From: AP-16 sp036395835
GTDB lineage: Bacteria > Pseudomonadota > Alphaproteobacteria > Rhizobiales > Xanthobacteraceae
Assembly (NCBI GenBank): GCA_036395835.1
Contig: DASWCW010000190.1
Coordinates: forward strand, 1 to 35,184
Direction: 5' to 3'
Length of the DNA stretch: 35,184 bases
The notes beneath the pieces were generated by a model. The model was given only the letters and a program-made list of their open reading frames with translations, was not told the origin of the DNA and did not search any database. Within the stretch, counting starts at the first letter, position 1, and each line of letters starts with the position of its first letter. Position numbers and translations under genes: made by a program. Positions 18,583-29,464 of the stretch are shown here, piece by piece.

Positions 18583-19297
18583 GGACGACACCTCGACGGG
18601 GGCGATGCCGGCGATCGCGCTTGCCGGCGTCAATCTCTCGCTCGGCCGGGGAGCGGCGCGAGTTCATATCCTCAAAGATCTCGACCTGGATATAGCAACG
18701 GGCGAGGCGATCGGCCTCGTCGGCCCTTCAGGCTCGGGCAAATCGACGCTGCTCATGGTCATGGCCGGGCTGGAGCGGCCGGATACGGGGCGTATTCTCG
18801 TCAACGGCTGCGATCTCGGGATGCTGGGCGAGGACGGCCTCGCGCGATTCCGCGGCCGTCACATCGGGATCGTGTTCCAGTCCTTTCACCTCATTCCCAC
18901 CATGACGGCGCTCGAGAACGTGGCGGTGGCATTGGAGCTGGCCGGCGTCGCGGACGCGTTCGATATCGCGGCGTGCGAGCTCGACGCTGTCGGGCTGCGG
19001 GATCGCGCCTCGCATTATCCGGCCGAGCTTTCCGGGGGCGAGCAGCAGCGGGTCGCGCTCGCGCGCGCCCTTGCGCCCAACCCGGCCATCCTCGTTGCCG
19101 ACGAGCCGACCGGCAATCTCGACGAAGCGACCGGGGCGCAGATCATCGAGCTGTTGTTCCGGGGCCACAAGGAGCGCGGCTCGACGCTCGTTCTGGTGAC
19201 GCACGATGCGGCGCTCGCCGAGCGCTGCGGGCGGGTCGTGCATCTGCGCTCGGGCCGCATCGCCGATGCCGATGAACGCCGGCGGCTGCGCGCATGA
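18581..19297 (+). CDS. ABC transporter ATP-binding protein (YbbA/LolD-like)
   Basis: 238 residues of the MacB/LolD class. Walker A GPSGSGKST is at 48-56, the Q-loop is GIVFQSFHLIP, the signature LSGGEQQRVALARAL begins at 150, Walker B LVADEPTGNLDE begins at 171, and the H-loop is VLVTHDAALA. GGAAAGG lies before ATG 18581; ATG 18605 is an alternative. The start overlaps the divergent tesA start by two bases. The stop overlaps the permease start (ATGA). With the permease it forms a YbbA-YbbP-type ABC system; in this family the substrate is not firmly known. Confidence 0.95.
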   Translation: MDDTSTGAMPAIALAGVNLSLGRGAARVHILKDLDLDIATGEAIGLVGPSGSGKSTLLMVMAGLERPDTGRILVNGCDLGMLGEDGLARFRGRHIGIVFQSFHLIPTMTALENVAVALELAGVADAFDIAACELDAVGLRDRASHYPAELSGGEQQRVALARALAPNPAILVADEPTGNLDEATGAQIIELLFRGHKERGSTLVLVTHDAALAERCGRVVHLRSGRIADADERRRLRA

Positions 19298-21870
19298 GCG
19301 GCGCTCTGGCCGTCGCCGGGGGCCGGCTGCGCGGCAGCGCGCTCGCATGGCGGCTCGCGCTGCGCGAGCTCCGCGCGGGTCTTCGCGGATTCTATGTGTT
19401 CATTGCCTGCATTGCGCTCGGAGTTGCCGCAATTGCCGGCGTGGGATCGCTGGCGCGGAGCCTCGCCGATGGCCTCGCGCGGGAGGGCCGGGTCATCCTG
19501 GGCGGGGACGCCGTTTTCTCGCTGATCCACCGCGAAGCCGATCGCCGGGAGCAGGCGTTCCTGGAGGACCGGGGCCGCGTCTCGACCGCGGCAACGATGC
19601 GAGCCATGGCGCGCACCGACGACGGGCGCGCCGCGCTCGTCGAGATCAAGGCCGTCGACGATCGATATCCGCTGTATGGCGCCGTCCGGTTCAGCCCGCC
19701 TCGGCCGGCCGCGGAGCTGTTCGCGGCGCGCGAGGGCATCTTCGGCGCCGCCGCCGATCCGGCATTGCTCGCACGCCTCGATCTCGTTCCGGGGTCGCGC
19801 ATTCGCGTCGGCGAGAGCACGATCGAAATCCGGGCGAGCCTCGAGGCGGAGCCCGACAAGCTCGCCACCCGCTTCGCGCTCGGGCCGCGGCTGCTGATGA
19901 GCCAGGCCGGGCTGCTTGCAACGGGGCTCGTTCAGCCGGGGAGCCTCGTGCGCTGGAATTACCGCCTGCGTCTGCCCGACAACGATGCCGGCGACCGCGC
20001 GACCGAGGCGGCCGTGAACGCGGCGCGCGCCGCCTTTCCGGATGCCGGCTGGGAGATCCGAACCCGCGACAACGCCTCTCCGGAGCTGGGACGCAACATC
20101 GCGCGGTTCACGCAATTCCTCACCTTGGTCGGTCTCACTTCGTTGCTGGTCGGCGGCGTGGGCGTTGCCAACGCCGTGAAGAGCTATCTCGATCGCAAGC
20201 GTGACGTGATCGCGACCCTGAAGGCGCTCGGCGCCACCGGCCGGGAGATTTTTTCCATCTACCTCGGCCAGGTTCTGCTGCTGGCCTTGCTCGGCATCGC
20301 GCTCGGGCTCGCGGCCGGCGCCGCGATCCCGTTCCTGCTCGCAACCGCACTCGGAGCGGTCATTCCAGTGCCGATCGCGGCCGCGCTCTATCCGGGCCAA
20401 TTGGCGGTCGCGCTGCTCTACGGGGTGCTGACCGCGCTCGCGTTTGCGCTCTGGCCGCTCGGGCGCGCCCATGACGTTCCGGTATCCGCATTGTTTCGCG
20501 ATGAAGTGGCGCCGCAGCGCCGCTTTCCGCGGGCCCGCTACATCTTCGGAGCCGCCGCCACGGTCGCGGTGCTCGCCGCCGCGGCGATCGCACTCGCCTA
20601 TGACCGGCGCCTCGCGGCGATCTTCGTGGCTTCCGCAGCCGCGGTCTTCATCGCGCTGCGTTCGATCGCGCTTGCCCTCATGGCGATCGCGCGGCGCGCG
20701 CCGCGGCCCCGCTCCAGCCTGTTTCGGCTGATCCTTGCCGATTTGCACCGGCCGGGCGCGGTGACGCCCGTCGTCGTATTGTCGTTGGGACTCGGATTGG
20801 CCCTGATGGTGACCTTGACCCTGATCGACGGCAATTTGCGCCGGCAGTTCACGGCGGGCCTGCCGGAGCGGGCGCCCTCGTTCTATTTCCTCGACGTGCA
20901 GGCAAGCGACGCCGCTCGGTTCGATACCTTCATCGCCCAGCACGCGCCCGGCGCCAAGCTCGAGCGCGTGCCGATGCTGCGCGGGCGCATCGTCAGCGCG
21001 CACGGCGTCGCGGCGGAAAACTTGCGCCCGCCCCCGAGCGCCGCGTGGGTGCTGCACAGCGACCGCGGCATCACCTTCGCGCGCGAGGTCCCGCCCGGTT
21101 CCCGGATCGTGGCCGGGCAATGGTGGAAAGACGGCTACGACGGCCCGCCGCTCGTCTCGGTCGAAAACAAGATCGCCGAAGGCTTGGGCCTCAAGCTCGG
21201 CGACCCGGTCGTGGTCAACGTGCTGGGACGAAACATCACCGCGACGGTCGCCAACCTGCGCTCGGTCGACTGGGAAACGCTGGGGATCAATTTCGTCCTG
21301 GTGTTCTCGCCGGGAAGCTTCCGCGGCGCGCCACATGCCGATATCGCTACGCTGACCTATCCGGAGGGCGGCACCAGCGAGCAGGAGATCGGATTGCTCA
21401 AGGCCGCGGCCGAGGAGTTCCCGACCGTCACATTGGTGCGCGTCAAGGAGGTGCTGCAGGCGATCGCCAAGCTCGTGCTCGACCTCACCATGGCGATTCG
21501 CGGTGCCAGCGGCTTGACCCTGATATCGGCGGTTCTGGTGCTCGCCGGGGCGCTCGCGACCGGGCATCGGCACCGGGTTTACGATGCCGTGGTGCTGCGC
21601 ATGCTGGGCGCAAGCCGCGGCCGGCTGCTGGGCTTCTACGCGCTCGAGTACCTGCTGCTCGGGCTTGCCACCGCGCTGTTCGGCTTGGCGGCGGGCTCGA
21701 TCGCCGCTTTCCTGGTCGTGACCGAAGTCATGGAGGTCGCGTTCGTGTGGCTGGCCGGCCCGGCGATCCTGGTCGCGCTTGCCGCCCTCGCGCTCACCGT
21801 CGTGTTCGGGCTCGTCGGGACGTTCACGGCGCTCAGCCACAAGCCCGGACCGGTGCTGCGCAACCTCTAG
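19294..21870 (+). CDS. FtsX-like ABC permease (YbbP-type)
   Basis: 858 residues, the usual length for YbbP-like permeases with two FtsX domains. The first transmembrane span follows MAWRLALRELRAGLRGFYVF. Three more spans follow near residues 270-400 (TLVGLTSLLVGGVGVANAVK). A second set begins near 740-850 (LTLISAVLVLAGALATGHRH) after a long periplasmic domain holding FYFLDVQASDAARFDTFIAQ. The motif VRLRMLGASRGRLL after the last loop is typical of FtsX. Translation is coupled to the ATPase. The gap to the next gene (21871-22056) holds GC-rich inverted stretches but no supported gene. Confidence 0.95.
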   Translation: MSGALAVAGGRLRGSALAWRLALRELRAGLRGFYVFIACIALGVAAIAGVGSLARSLADGLAREGRVILGGDAVFSLIHREADRREQAFLEDRGRVSTAATMRAMARTDDGRAALVEIKAVDDRYPLYGAVRFSPPRPAAELFAAREGIFGAAADPALLARLDLVPGSRIRVGESTIEIRASLEAEPDKLATRFALGPRLLMSQAGLLATGLVQPGSLVRWNYRLRLPDNDAGDRATEAAVNAARAAFPDAGWEIRTRDNASPELGRNIARFTQFLTLVGLTSLLVGGVGVANAVKSYLDRKRDVIATLKALGATGREIFSIYLGQVLLLALLGIALGLAAGAAIPFLLATALGAVIPVPIAAALYPGQLAVALLYGVLTALAFALWPLGRAHDVPVSALFRDEVAPQRRFPRARYIFGAAATVAVLAAAAIALAYDRRLAAIFVASAAAVFIALRSIALALMAIARRAPRPRSSLFRLILADLHRPGAVTPVVVLSLGLGLALMVTLTLIDGNLRRQFTAGLPERAPSFYFLDVQASDAARFDTFIAQHAPGAKLERVPMLRGRIVSAHGVAAENLRPPPSAAWVLHSDRGITFAREVPPGSRIVAGQWWKDGYDGPPLVSVENKIAEGLGLKLGDPVVVNVLGRNITATVANLRSVDWETLGINFVLVFSPGSFRGAPHADIATLTYPEGGTSEQEIGLLKAAAEEFPTVTLVRVKEVLQAIAKLVLDLTMAIRGASGLTLISAVLVLAGALATGHRHRVYDAVVLRMLGASRGRLLGFYALEYLLLGLATALFGLAAGSIAAFLVVTEVMEVAFVWLAGPAILVALAALALTVVFGLVGTFTALSHKPGPVLRNL

Positions 21871-22056
21871 GCTTTGCGTGCCGCCGGGCCGTGCCAGTTT
21901 GACACTGGACCGCACGCCCGGAAGGGCCCATCTAGCGTCCGCCATGATCTAGCATTAGATTTGGCGCATCGGGTGCCGGCGGCTCGCTGCCGCGGCGTCT
22001 TGCCCCTGCCGCCTCGGGGCGCACCCCCGCGGCGGGGCGACAGAAAGGATAATTCG

Positions 22057-22815
22057 ATGTCGGACTTCGACCGGAACTACGCAGCTACGCGTCGCTTCGG
22101 CGCCGATCGGGCGCTCGCGATCGATGCCGGCCTGCGGGCGCACATGATCCGCGTCTACAACTACATGGCGGCCGGCGTCGCGATGACCGGCGTGGTCGCC
22201 TGGCTCACCTTCCAGCTCGCCGTGACCACGACTTCGACCGGGGCGCTGGCCCTGACGCCGTTCGGGCAGGCGATCTACGGCACGGCCCTGACCTGGGTCC
22301 TGATGCTGGCTCCGCTCGGCCTGGTGTTCTTCCTCAGCTTCCGGATCAACAGCCTGTCGGCCAGCACCGCCCGGCTGCTGTTCTTCGTCTATGCGGCGTC
22401 GCTCGGGCTGTCGCTCTCGGTGATCTTCCTGGTCTACACCCACGCGTCGATCACCCGGGTGTTCTTCATCTCGGCGGCGGCGTTCGGAGCCTTGAGCCTG
22501 TGGGGCTACACCACCGGACGCGATCTCACCGCGTTCGGCTCGTTCCTGATCATGGGCCTGTTCGGGATCATCATCGCCAGCCTGGTGAACATCTTCCTGG
22601 GCAGCAGTCAGCTGGATTGGATCATCTCGGTGATCGGCGTGATCGTGTTCGCCGGGCTGACCGCGTGGGATACCCAAAAGATCAAGGAGATGTACGACCC
22701 CATGGACGACGGCACCATCGGCGGCCGCAAAGTGGTGATGGGGGCGCTGGCGCTCTATCTCGACTTCATCAACCTGTTCCTGATGTTGCTGCGCCTGGCG
22801 GGCGATCGGCGCTGA
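22057..22815 (+). CDS. Bax inhibitor-1 / YccA-family membrane protein
   Basis: 252 residues with seven predicted membrane spans (for example MAAGVAMTGVVAWLTFQLAV, WVLMLAPLGLVFFLSFRINS and LLFFVYAASLGLSLSVIFLV). The BI-1 signature is GRDLTAFGSFLIMGLFGIII and the C-terminal DTQKIKEMYDP, followed by LALYLDFINLFLMLLRLAG. BI-1 proteins are pH-sensitive calcium-leak channels and stress factors in the inner membrane, and YccA is linked to FtsH. AAAGGA lies before ATG 22057. A strong terminator follows at 22840. It is monocistronic. Confidence 0.96.
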   Translation: MSDFDRNYAATRRFGADRALAIDAGLRAHMIRVYNYMAAGVAMTGVVAWLTFQLAVTTTSTGALALTPFGQAIYGTALTWVLMLAPLGLVFFLSFRINSLSASTARLLFFVYAASLGLSLSVIFLVYTHASITRVFFISAAAFGALSLWGYTTGRDLTAFGSFLIMGLFGIIIASLVNIFLGSSQLDWIISVIGVIVFAGLTAWDTQKIKEMYDPMDDGTIGGRKVVMGALALYLDFINLFLMLLRLAGDRR

Positions 22816-22839
22816 GGGACCCAAATGCTCGTGTGAAGA

Positions 22840-22872
22840 GGCGCCCCGGCTTGTCCGGGGCGCCTTCGTTTT
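22840..22872 (+). terminator. Rho-independent terminator after the Bax-inhibitor gene
   Basis: GGCGCCCCGG (22840-22849) and CCGGGGCGCC (22855-22864) form a perfect ten-base-pair stem with a five-base loop. It is followed by TTCGTTTT. It lies 25 bases after the stop codon. Confidence 0.92.
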
Positions 22873-22897
22873 GGGGAGACGCTTTGGGGGTTTGCCC

Positions 22898-23422
22898 ATG
22901 CCGAAACTCTTGATTCGGCCGGCCGCGGCGCCCGACACCGGCGCGATTGCGCGCATTTACGCCCACGCGGTGCGGTTCGGAACCGCCTCCTTCGAGCTCG
23001 AGCCGCCCGATGAGGCGGAGATGGGGCGACGCCAGCGGGCGCTCGTCGAGGCCGGCTATCCCTATCTGGTCGCGCAAGCCGATGGCGCGATCCTGGGCTA
23101 TGCCTATGCGGGCCCGTATCGGGCGCGGCCGGCCTATCGCTGGAGCGTGGAAAATTCGGTCTATGTCGATCCCGAGGCGCAGCGGCGCGGGATCGGCCGC
23201 GCGCTGATCGAGGAGCTCATCGCCGAAGCCGAACGGCGCGGCTTTCGGCAGATGATCGCGGTGATCGGAGATTCCGAGCAAGTAGCCTCGATCGCGCTGC
23301 ACCGCGCCGCCGGGTTCCACCTGATCGGCACCCTCGAGGCGGTCGGGTTCAAGCACGGCCGCTGGCTCGATACCGTGCTGATGCAGCGAGCGCTCGGGCC
23401 GGGCGCTACGAAAGACCCGTGA
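22898..23422 (+). CDS. GNAT acetyltransferase (phosphinothricin-acetyltransferase-like)
   Basis: 174 residues. The family N-terminus IRPAAAPDTGAIARIYAHAV is followed by GTASFELEPPDEAEM, the acetyl-CoA loop VYVDPEAQRRGIGRALIEEL (R-R-x-G-I-G-x-A), and GFHLIGTLEAVGFKHGRWLD, typical of the PAT/MddA-type N-acyltransferases that act on phosphinothricin, methionine sulfone or related amino-acid analogues. ATG 22898 follows GGGGG; an upstream in-frame start would add nine residues. The natural acceptor is unknown. It lies after the terminator of the Bax-inhibitor gene and is convergent with DUF2794. Confidence 0.92.
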   Translation: MPKLLIRPAAAPDTGAIARIYAHAVRFGTASFELEPPDEAEMGRRQRALVEAGYPYLVAQADGAILGYAYAGPYRARPAYRWSVENSVYVDPEAQRRGIGRALIEELIAEAERRGFRQMIAVIGDSEQVASIALHRAAGFHLIGTLEAVGFKHGRWLDTVLMQRALGPGATKDP

Positions 23423-23439
23423 GCGGGCCGGGCAATCGA

Positions 23440-23811
23440 TCAGCCGGCGACCAGTCGCAGCGAAGCATCGAGCACCCGCAACACCCGATCGAGCTCATGG
23501 CCGCGCTTGAGGATGAGGCCGGTCGCCGAGATCACGCTGTAGGCTCCCTGGCGGCGGGCGAGCCGCGGGTTCTTCTCGATGCGATAGATCGGAATCTCGG
23601 ACGCGCGGCGGAATACCGAGAACACGGCACGGTCTTTGAGAAAATCGATAGCGTAATCCCGCCATTCGCCTTCCGCGACCTTGCGCCCATAAAGACCGAG
23701 AATGCGGTCGAGCTCGCCGCGTTCGAAGGTCACTTGCGGGACGAGGTGCGGCGGTCCGCTCAAGGCCTCGCCCCGACGGGGCTCGCTCGGTTCAGTATCG
23801 CCGAAGCTCAT
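23440..23811 (-). CDS. DUF2794 family protein
   Basis: 123 residues after choosing ATG 23811, which is preceded by AGGAGG. The conserved core is VTFERGELDRILGLYGRKVA, then GEWRDYAIDFLKDRAVFSVF, then RRASEIPIYRIEKNPRLARR and GAYSVISATGLILKRGHELD. The family is found across Alphaproteobacteria, usually near 120 residues and of unknown function. A longer ORF starting at 23868 is unlikely because its extra residues are arginine-rich and not conserved. Confidence 0.93.
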   Translation of the reverse strand: MSFGDTEPSEPRRGEALSGPPHLVPQVTFERGELDRILGLYGRKVAEGEWRDYAIDFLKDRAVFSVFRRASEIPIYRIEKNPRLARRQGAYSVISATGLILKRGHELDRVLRVLDASLRLVAG

Positions 23812-24157
23812 GGCGCCTCCTGGAGACAAGAGAGTCGATGCGCGATGATCGCGCCGCTTTCCGCACATCGCAAGGGGTTGCTCGATCGGTGCGACGGCAG
23901 CGAGCGTCGAGCGAAGCCGGGAAAATCGTGCGATTCCGGATGCCTTTCGTTCGAAACGAGTCTCGGATTCACGAAATCGTTAGGAAATTTCATAATACCG
24001 CCCTAATTCGGCCCAGGCCGTGCCGCGGTAGCTTGCGACATGGAAATCTCTCAGGGCCCGGTCGGCGACAGCCCCGGATTCCTCAGCCCCCCAGCCCCCC
24101 GGGGTTCGAGCAGGCCGGGCCCTTTGTTTCCGATGGTTCAAATCCCCTCATGCCCTG
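23812..24157 (+). other. Gene-free stretch with possible structured RNA
   Basis: Between the DUF2794 start and the plus-strand terminator at 24158 I find no convincing gene. It must hold the DUF2794 promoter. GGGCCCGG (24054-24061) can pair with CCGGGCCC (24115-24122), and a T-arm-like GGTTCAAATCCCCTC follows (24136-24150). Together with the downstream terminator this suggests a small plus-strand RNA, or the relic of one. No tRNA can be folded. Confidence 0.3.
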
Positions 24158-24182
24158 GGCCGGCTTGCCGGCCCTTTTTTTG
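24158..24182 (+). terminator. Rho-independent terminator with no obvious upstream gene
   Basis: GGGCCGGC and GCCGGCCC form an eight-base-pair stem with a minimal loop. It is followed by seven T residues. On the plus strand no coding gene precedes it within 700 bases in the same direction apart from the second GNAT gene (ending at 23422), so it may end a non-coding RNA. Between it and the DUF1223 stop a GCGC-TTTGCGC REP-like fragment occurs (24198-24220). Confidence 0.8.
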
Positions 24183-24240
24183 TGTTCATGGGGTTCCGCC
24201 TCTCGCGCTTTGCGCTCGGCCGGAGTGACGGAACCGGGAT

Positions 24241-24978
24241 TTACCGGATCGGCTGGATCGCGGCGCCGAGCATCTTGCTGGGCTGATCCATGGTGCCGGT
24301 CTGCACGATGACCGCGAGCGCGTCGATGCCGTTGTCGGCAAATCCCGCGGTCGGCACGCTGAAGGAATGCTCGGCACCGTTCCACTCGCCCAGCCGCAGC
24401 CAGCGGCGGACCACGTTGTGATAGACGATGGTACGTCCGCCGTTCTCGCCGCGGGGGATCGCAACCGGAACCGTGCTGGCGAGTTCGCACAGCCAGACTT
24501 CGCTGCCGGCCGGCGCGTTCGCTCCGGCCGCGATCGTCACATCGAGCCGATCTGCCGATACCGCAAGCTTCACCGGTACGGACAGGGTCGACGGATCGGC
24601 CTTCGTCGCCAGGATCGCCGCATCGATCGCGGCCTTGTCGCTGCCCAGCGCATGCGCCGCGCCATTGATCACGGCCTGAGGCGTGTAGACTTCGCGATCG
24701 CCCCGGATGCGAGCGTAGCCACGCTGCCGGGCGGTGTGGCGCGGATTGGAGAGCGTGTCCTTCCAGCCGAGGTAATCCCAATAATCGATCGGCAGGCTCA
24801 TCGCCAGGATGGCAGGATCGCGCGCCAATTCGCCCAGCAGGCGATCGGCGGGTGGACACGAGGAGCAACCCTGGCTGGTGAAGAGCTCGACGACTGCGCG
24901 GGGATCGGCGCGCGCGGAAACGATCGCAGCCGAAGCAATGATCGCGAATGCACCCAGGAATGCGACGCGGCGCTCCAT
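24241..24978 (-). CDS. DUF1223 secreted thioredoxin-like protein
   Basis: 245 residues. A signal peptide (VAFLGAFAIIASAAIVSARA) precedes a thioredoxin-fold domain beginning AVVELFTSQGCSSCPPADRL with a CxxC-type pair, then IDYWDYLGWKDTLSNPRHTA, then YTPQAVINGAAHALGSDKAA. This matches the DUF1223 family, about 240-260 residues, common in Rhizobiales and often downstream of acnA, as here. It is probably periplasmic; the function is unknown. The gap to the acnA stop is about 130 bases. Confidence 0.94.
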   Translation of the reverse strand: MERRVAFLGAFAIIASAAIVSARADPRAVVELFTSQGCSSCPPADRLLGELARDPAILAMSLPIDYWDYLGWKDTLSNPRHTARQRGYARIRGDREVYTPQAVINGAAHALGSDKAAIDAAILATKADPSTLSVPVKLAVSADRLDVTIAAGANAPAGSEVWLCELASTVPVAIPRGENGGRTIVYHNVVRRWLRLGEWNGAEHSFSVPTAGFADNGIDALAVIVQTGTMDQPSKMLGAAIQPIR

Positions 24979-25109
24979 CCAATTCTCCGCTCATCCTTCC
25001 GGTCCGCACCGGAAGGCCTGGGCCGAACACTTAAGGTGCTAGACGCAAGCGAAGCCACTCAATTCGCGGTGAGCGGACGGTGCCGCCGCTTCGACGTTGC
25101 CGCGGGGAA

Positions 25110-27815
<2,706 letters not shown>

Positions 27816-27908
27816 GGTTTCGGTTCCATCCGACGGGTGCACGCCATGGCACGGCGAGGCGGAGCCAGGTTGGCGAGCGAACGCGCCCGGACCGGACGCG
27901 CACGCGAT

Positions 27909-27931
27909 GGGGCGGTTTATAGAACCGCCCC
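27909..27931. promoter_or_regulatory. GC-rich hairpin upstream of acnA
   Basis: GGGGCGGTT and AACCGCCCC form a nine-base-pair stem with loop TATAG, 94 bases upstream of the acnA start. It has no T-run on either strand. It could be an operator or an mRNA leader hairpin. Position and symmetry are the only support. Confidence 0.35.
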
Positions 27932-27942
27932 CCCAATGCAGT

Positions 27943-27965
27943 AAAGCCCCGTTTTGCGGGGCTTT
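27943..27965 (-). terminator. Terminator-type hairpin after the integrase gene
   Basis: AAAGCCCCG and CGGGGCTTT (27943-27951 with 27957-27965) form a nine-base-pair stem closed by A-T pairs. It lies 35 bases after the integrase stop on the minus strand. The A/T ends on both sides mean it could work in both directions. Confidence 0.7.
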
Positions 27966-27999
27966 CTGCGAGATCGAGAGGCGGGCTGCTACCGCTTTG

Positions 28000-29121
28000 C
28001 TACCGGATGCCCTTCAGCATCGCCTCGACCACGTCGGCCGCGCCGTCCTGGCTGGTCATCAGGTGCCCGTAAACCCCGAGCGTAATCGCGGCGCTCGCAT
28101 GGCCGAGGCGTCGGCTGACGGTGATGATGTCGACACCAGCGCGGATGAGCTCGCTGGCGTGGGTATGCCGCAAGCTGTGCAACGAGATGTGTGGCAAGCC
28201 GATCCGATCCATGGCCTCACTGAAATCCGTGGATAGCCGGTCCGGGTGCCGCGGGCCGCCGCCCCAGGTCGTGAACACGAGCTCGTCGGCCGGAGGCTTG
28301 CCCTGACCGAGCTTCATGCGGAGCTCGAGCTGCCCCTTGCGGTGTTCCTGAAGGCACGCGATGACGCTCGGGGCGAGCGATATGCTGCGGCGGCCGCGGG
28401 CGCTCTTCGGCTCTTTGAACCGCAAACCGCCGGCCGTGGTCTCCTCGAGGGATCGCCGGACCTCGAGCTTGCCGCCCTCGAGGTCAACGTCCTGCCAGCG
28501 CAACGCGCAGAGCTCGCCGCGCCGCATCCCGGTGCCGATCGCAAGCACGACGACCGGATAGAGGAACGAGCCGCGCAGCCCCTCGAACAGGGTTGAGACC
28601 TCCTCGTGCCGGAGCACGGCGGCCTCCTGGTGTGGCACTTTGGGCGCGTCGATGGCGCGGACAGGGTTGACCTTAATGTCGCCCTGGCGCAGGGCATGGC
28701 CGAACACCCGCTTCGCCAGGACGTGCGTGTGCTTCACGGTGCGCGGCGACAATCCACGGGCGCGCAGATCGAGGTATAGGCGGTTGAGATCGTCGCCTCG
28801 GACCTGTTGCATCGGCCGGCCGCCGAGCGCGTCGATTACTCGCCGAATGATCGTCTTGTACGCCTCCAGCGTCTTAGGGCTGCTTGTCATCGGAGCCCAG
28901 TTTTCCAACCAGTTCGTGAAATATACGGCGACCGTTTGCTTGGACGGCTCGACATAGGTTCCGCGCTCGCGCTCGGTGACGAGCTCGGCCAGGCGCTTCA
29001 ACGCCTCGCGCTTCGTGCCCTTGAAGGCGTGCCAGCGTTGACGACGCTGGCCGGCCGGGCCGCGGGTTTCCAGAACGATGGCCCAACGGCCGGGCCCGCG
29101 TTCGACGATATGGCCGCTCAT
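28000..29121 (-). CDS. Tyrosine-type site-specific integrase (phage family)
   Basis: 373 residues. An N-terminal arm-binding domain (GRWAIVLETRGPAGQRRQRW) is followed by the SAM-like core-binding domain (about 60-155, VYFTNWLENWAPMTSSPKTL). The catalytic domain has Arg200 (GTGMRRGELCALRW), HSLRHT with His315 and Arg318, His341 in RRLGHAS, and Tyr351 in LGVYGHL. All catalytic residues are present, so it is probably active. GAGGAG lies before ATG 29121, and that ATG overlaps the stop of the frameshifted arm-domain ORF. It points toward acnA and lies at one end of the accessory segment, as integrases usually do. Confidence 0.95.
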   Translation of the reverse strand: MSGHIVERGPGRWAIVLETRGPAGQRRQRWHAFKGTKREALKRLAELVTERERGTYVEPSKQTVAVYFTNWLENWAPMTSSPKTLEAYKTIIRRVIDALGGRPMQQVRGDDLNRLYLDLRARGLSPRTVKHTHVLAKRVFGHALRQGDIKVNPVRAIDAPKVPHQEAAVLRHEEVSTLFEGLRGSFLYPVVVLAIGTGMRRGELCALRWQDVDLEGGKLEVRRSLEETTAGGLRFKEPKSARGRRSISLAPSVIACLQEHRKGQLELRMKLGQGKPPADELVFTTWGGGPRHPDRLSTDFSEAMDRIGLPHISLHSLRHTHASELIRAGVDIITVSRRLGHASAAITLGVYGHLMTSQDGAADVVEAMLKGIR

Positions 29122-29388
29122 AACGAACTCCTCGTTTCCTCTGTTTTGCGCAACACATCAGCCAAGGCGCGCACCCTGTCGAAATCGCCAGCTCGGACCG
29201 CGGCGAGGACCTCGCGCTCGAGCTCGCTGGTGGTGACGCGCAGCCGGCGTAGCTCGCGCTCGGCAGTCTTCCGGTCGCCCCGGATCGTCGTAGCGGCGCC
29301 TGCGATTGGCGGGGTCGTTGCCGAGGCCGTACCGCAGCTCCCAGGTTCCTGGCGAACGCTGTCGAATGTTACCTTTAGGCCGGCGCAT
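29118..29388 (-). pseudogene. Frameshifted small integrase arm-domain-like ORF overlapping the integrase start
   Basis: It starts at ATG 29388 with GAGG upstream. It reads MRRPKGNIRQRSPGTWELRY then GLGNDPANRRRR, the AP2/arm-binding style of integrase N-termini. The frame then ends within a non-homologous stretch, whereas the +1 frame continues as TTIRGDRKTAERELRRLRVT, then LEREVLAAVRAGDFDRVRAL, ending at a TGA that overlaps the integrase ATG (ATGA). Length 271 is one over a multiple of three. I infer an insertion near 29290-29300 or a sequencing error. It may once have been a small DNA-binding partner of the integrase. Confidence 0.6.
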
Positions 29389-29464
29389 CAAGGTCTTCCT
29401 CTCTCGGTCGACGTGACCGGCCCAGCAGGTGATTGTTCCGGCTGCTTGAATTTGCTGGTACTCG

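Noticed and set aside
24136..24150. T-arm-like GGTTCAAATCCCCTC
   Set aside because: The five-base stem does not form properly, and no acceptor, D or anticodon arm can be folded around it, so I do not call a tRNA.
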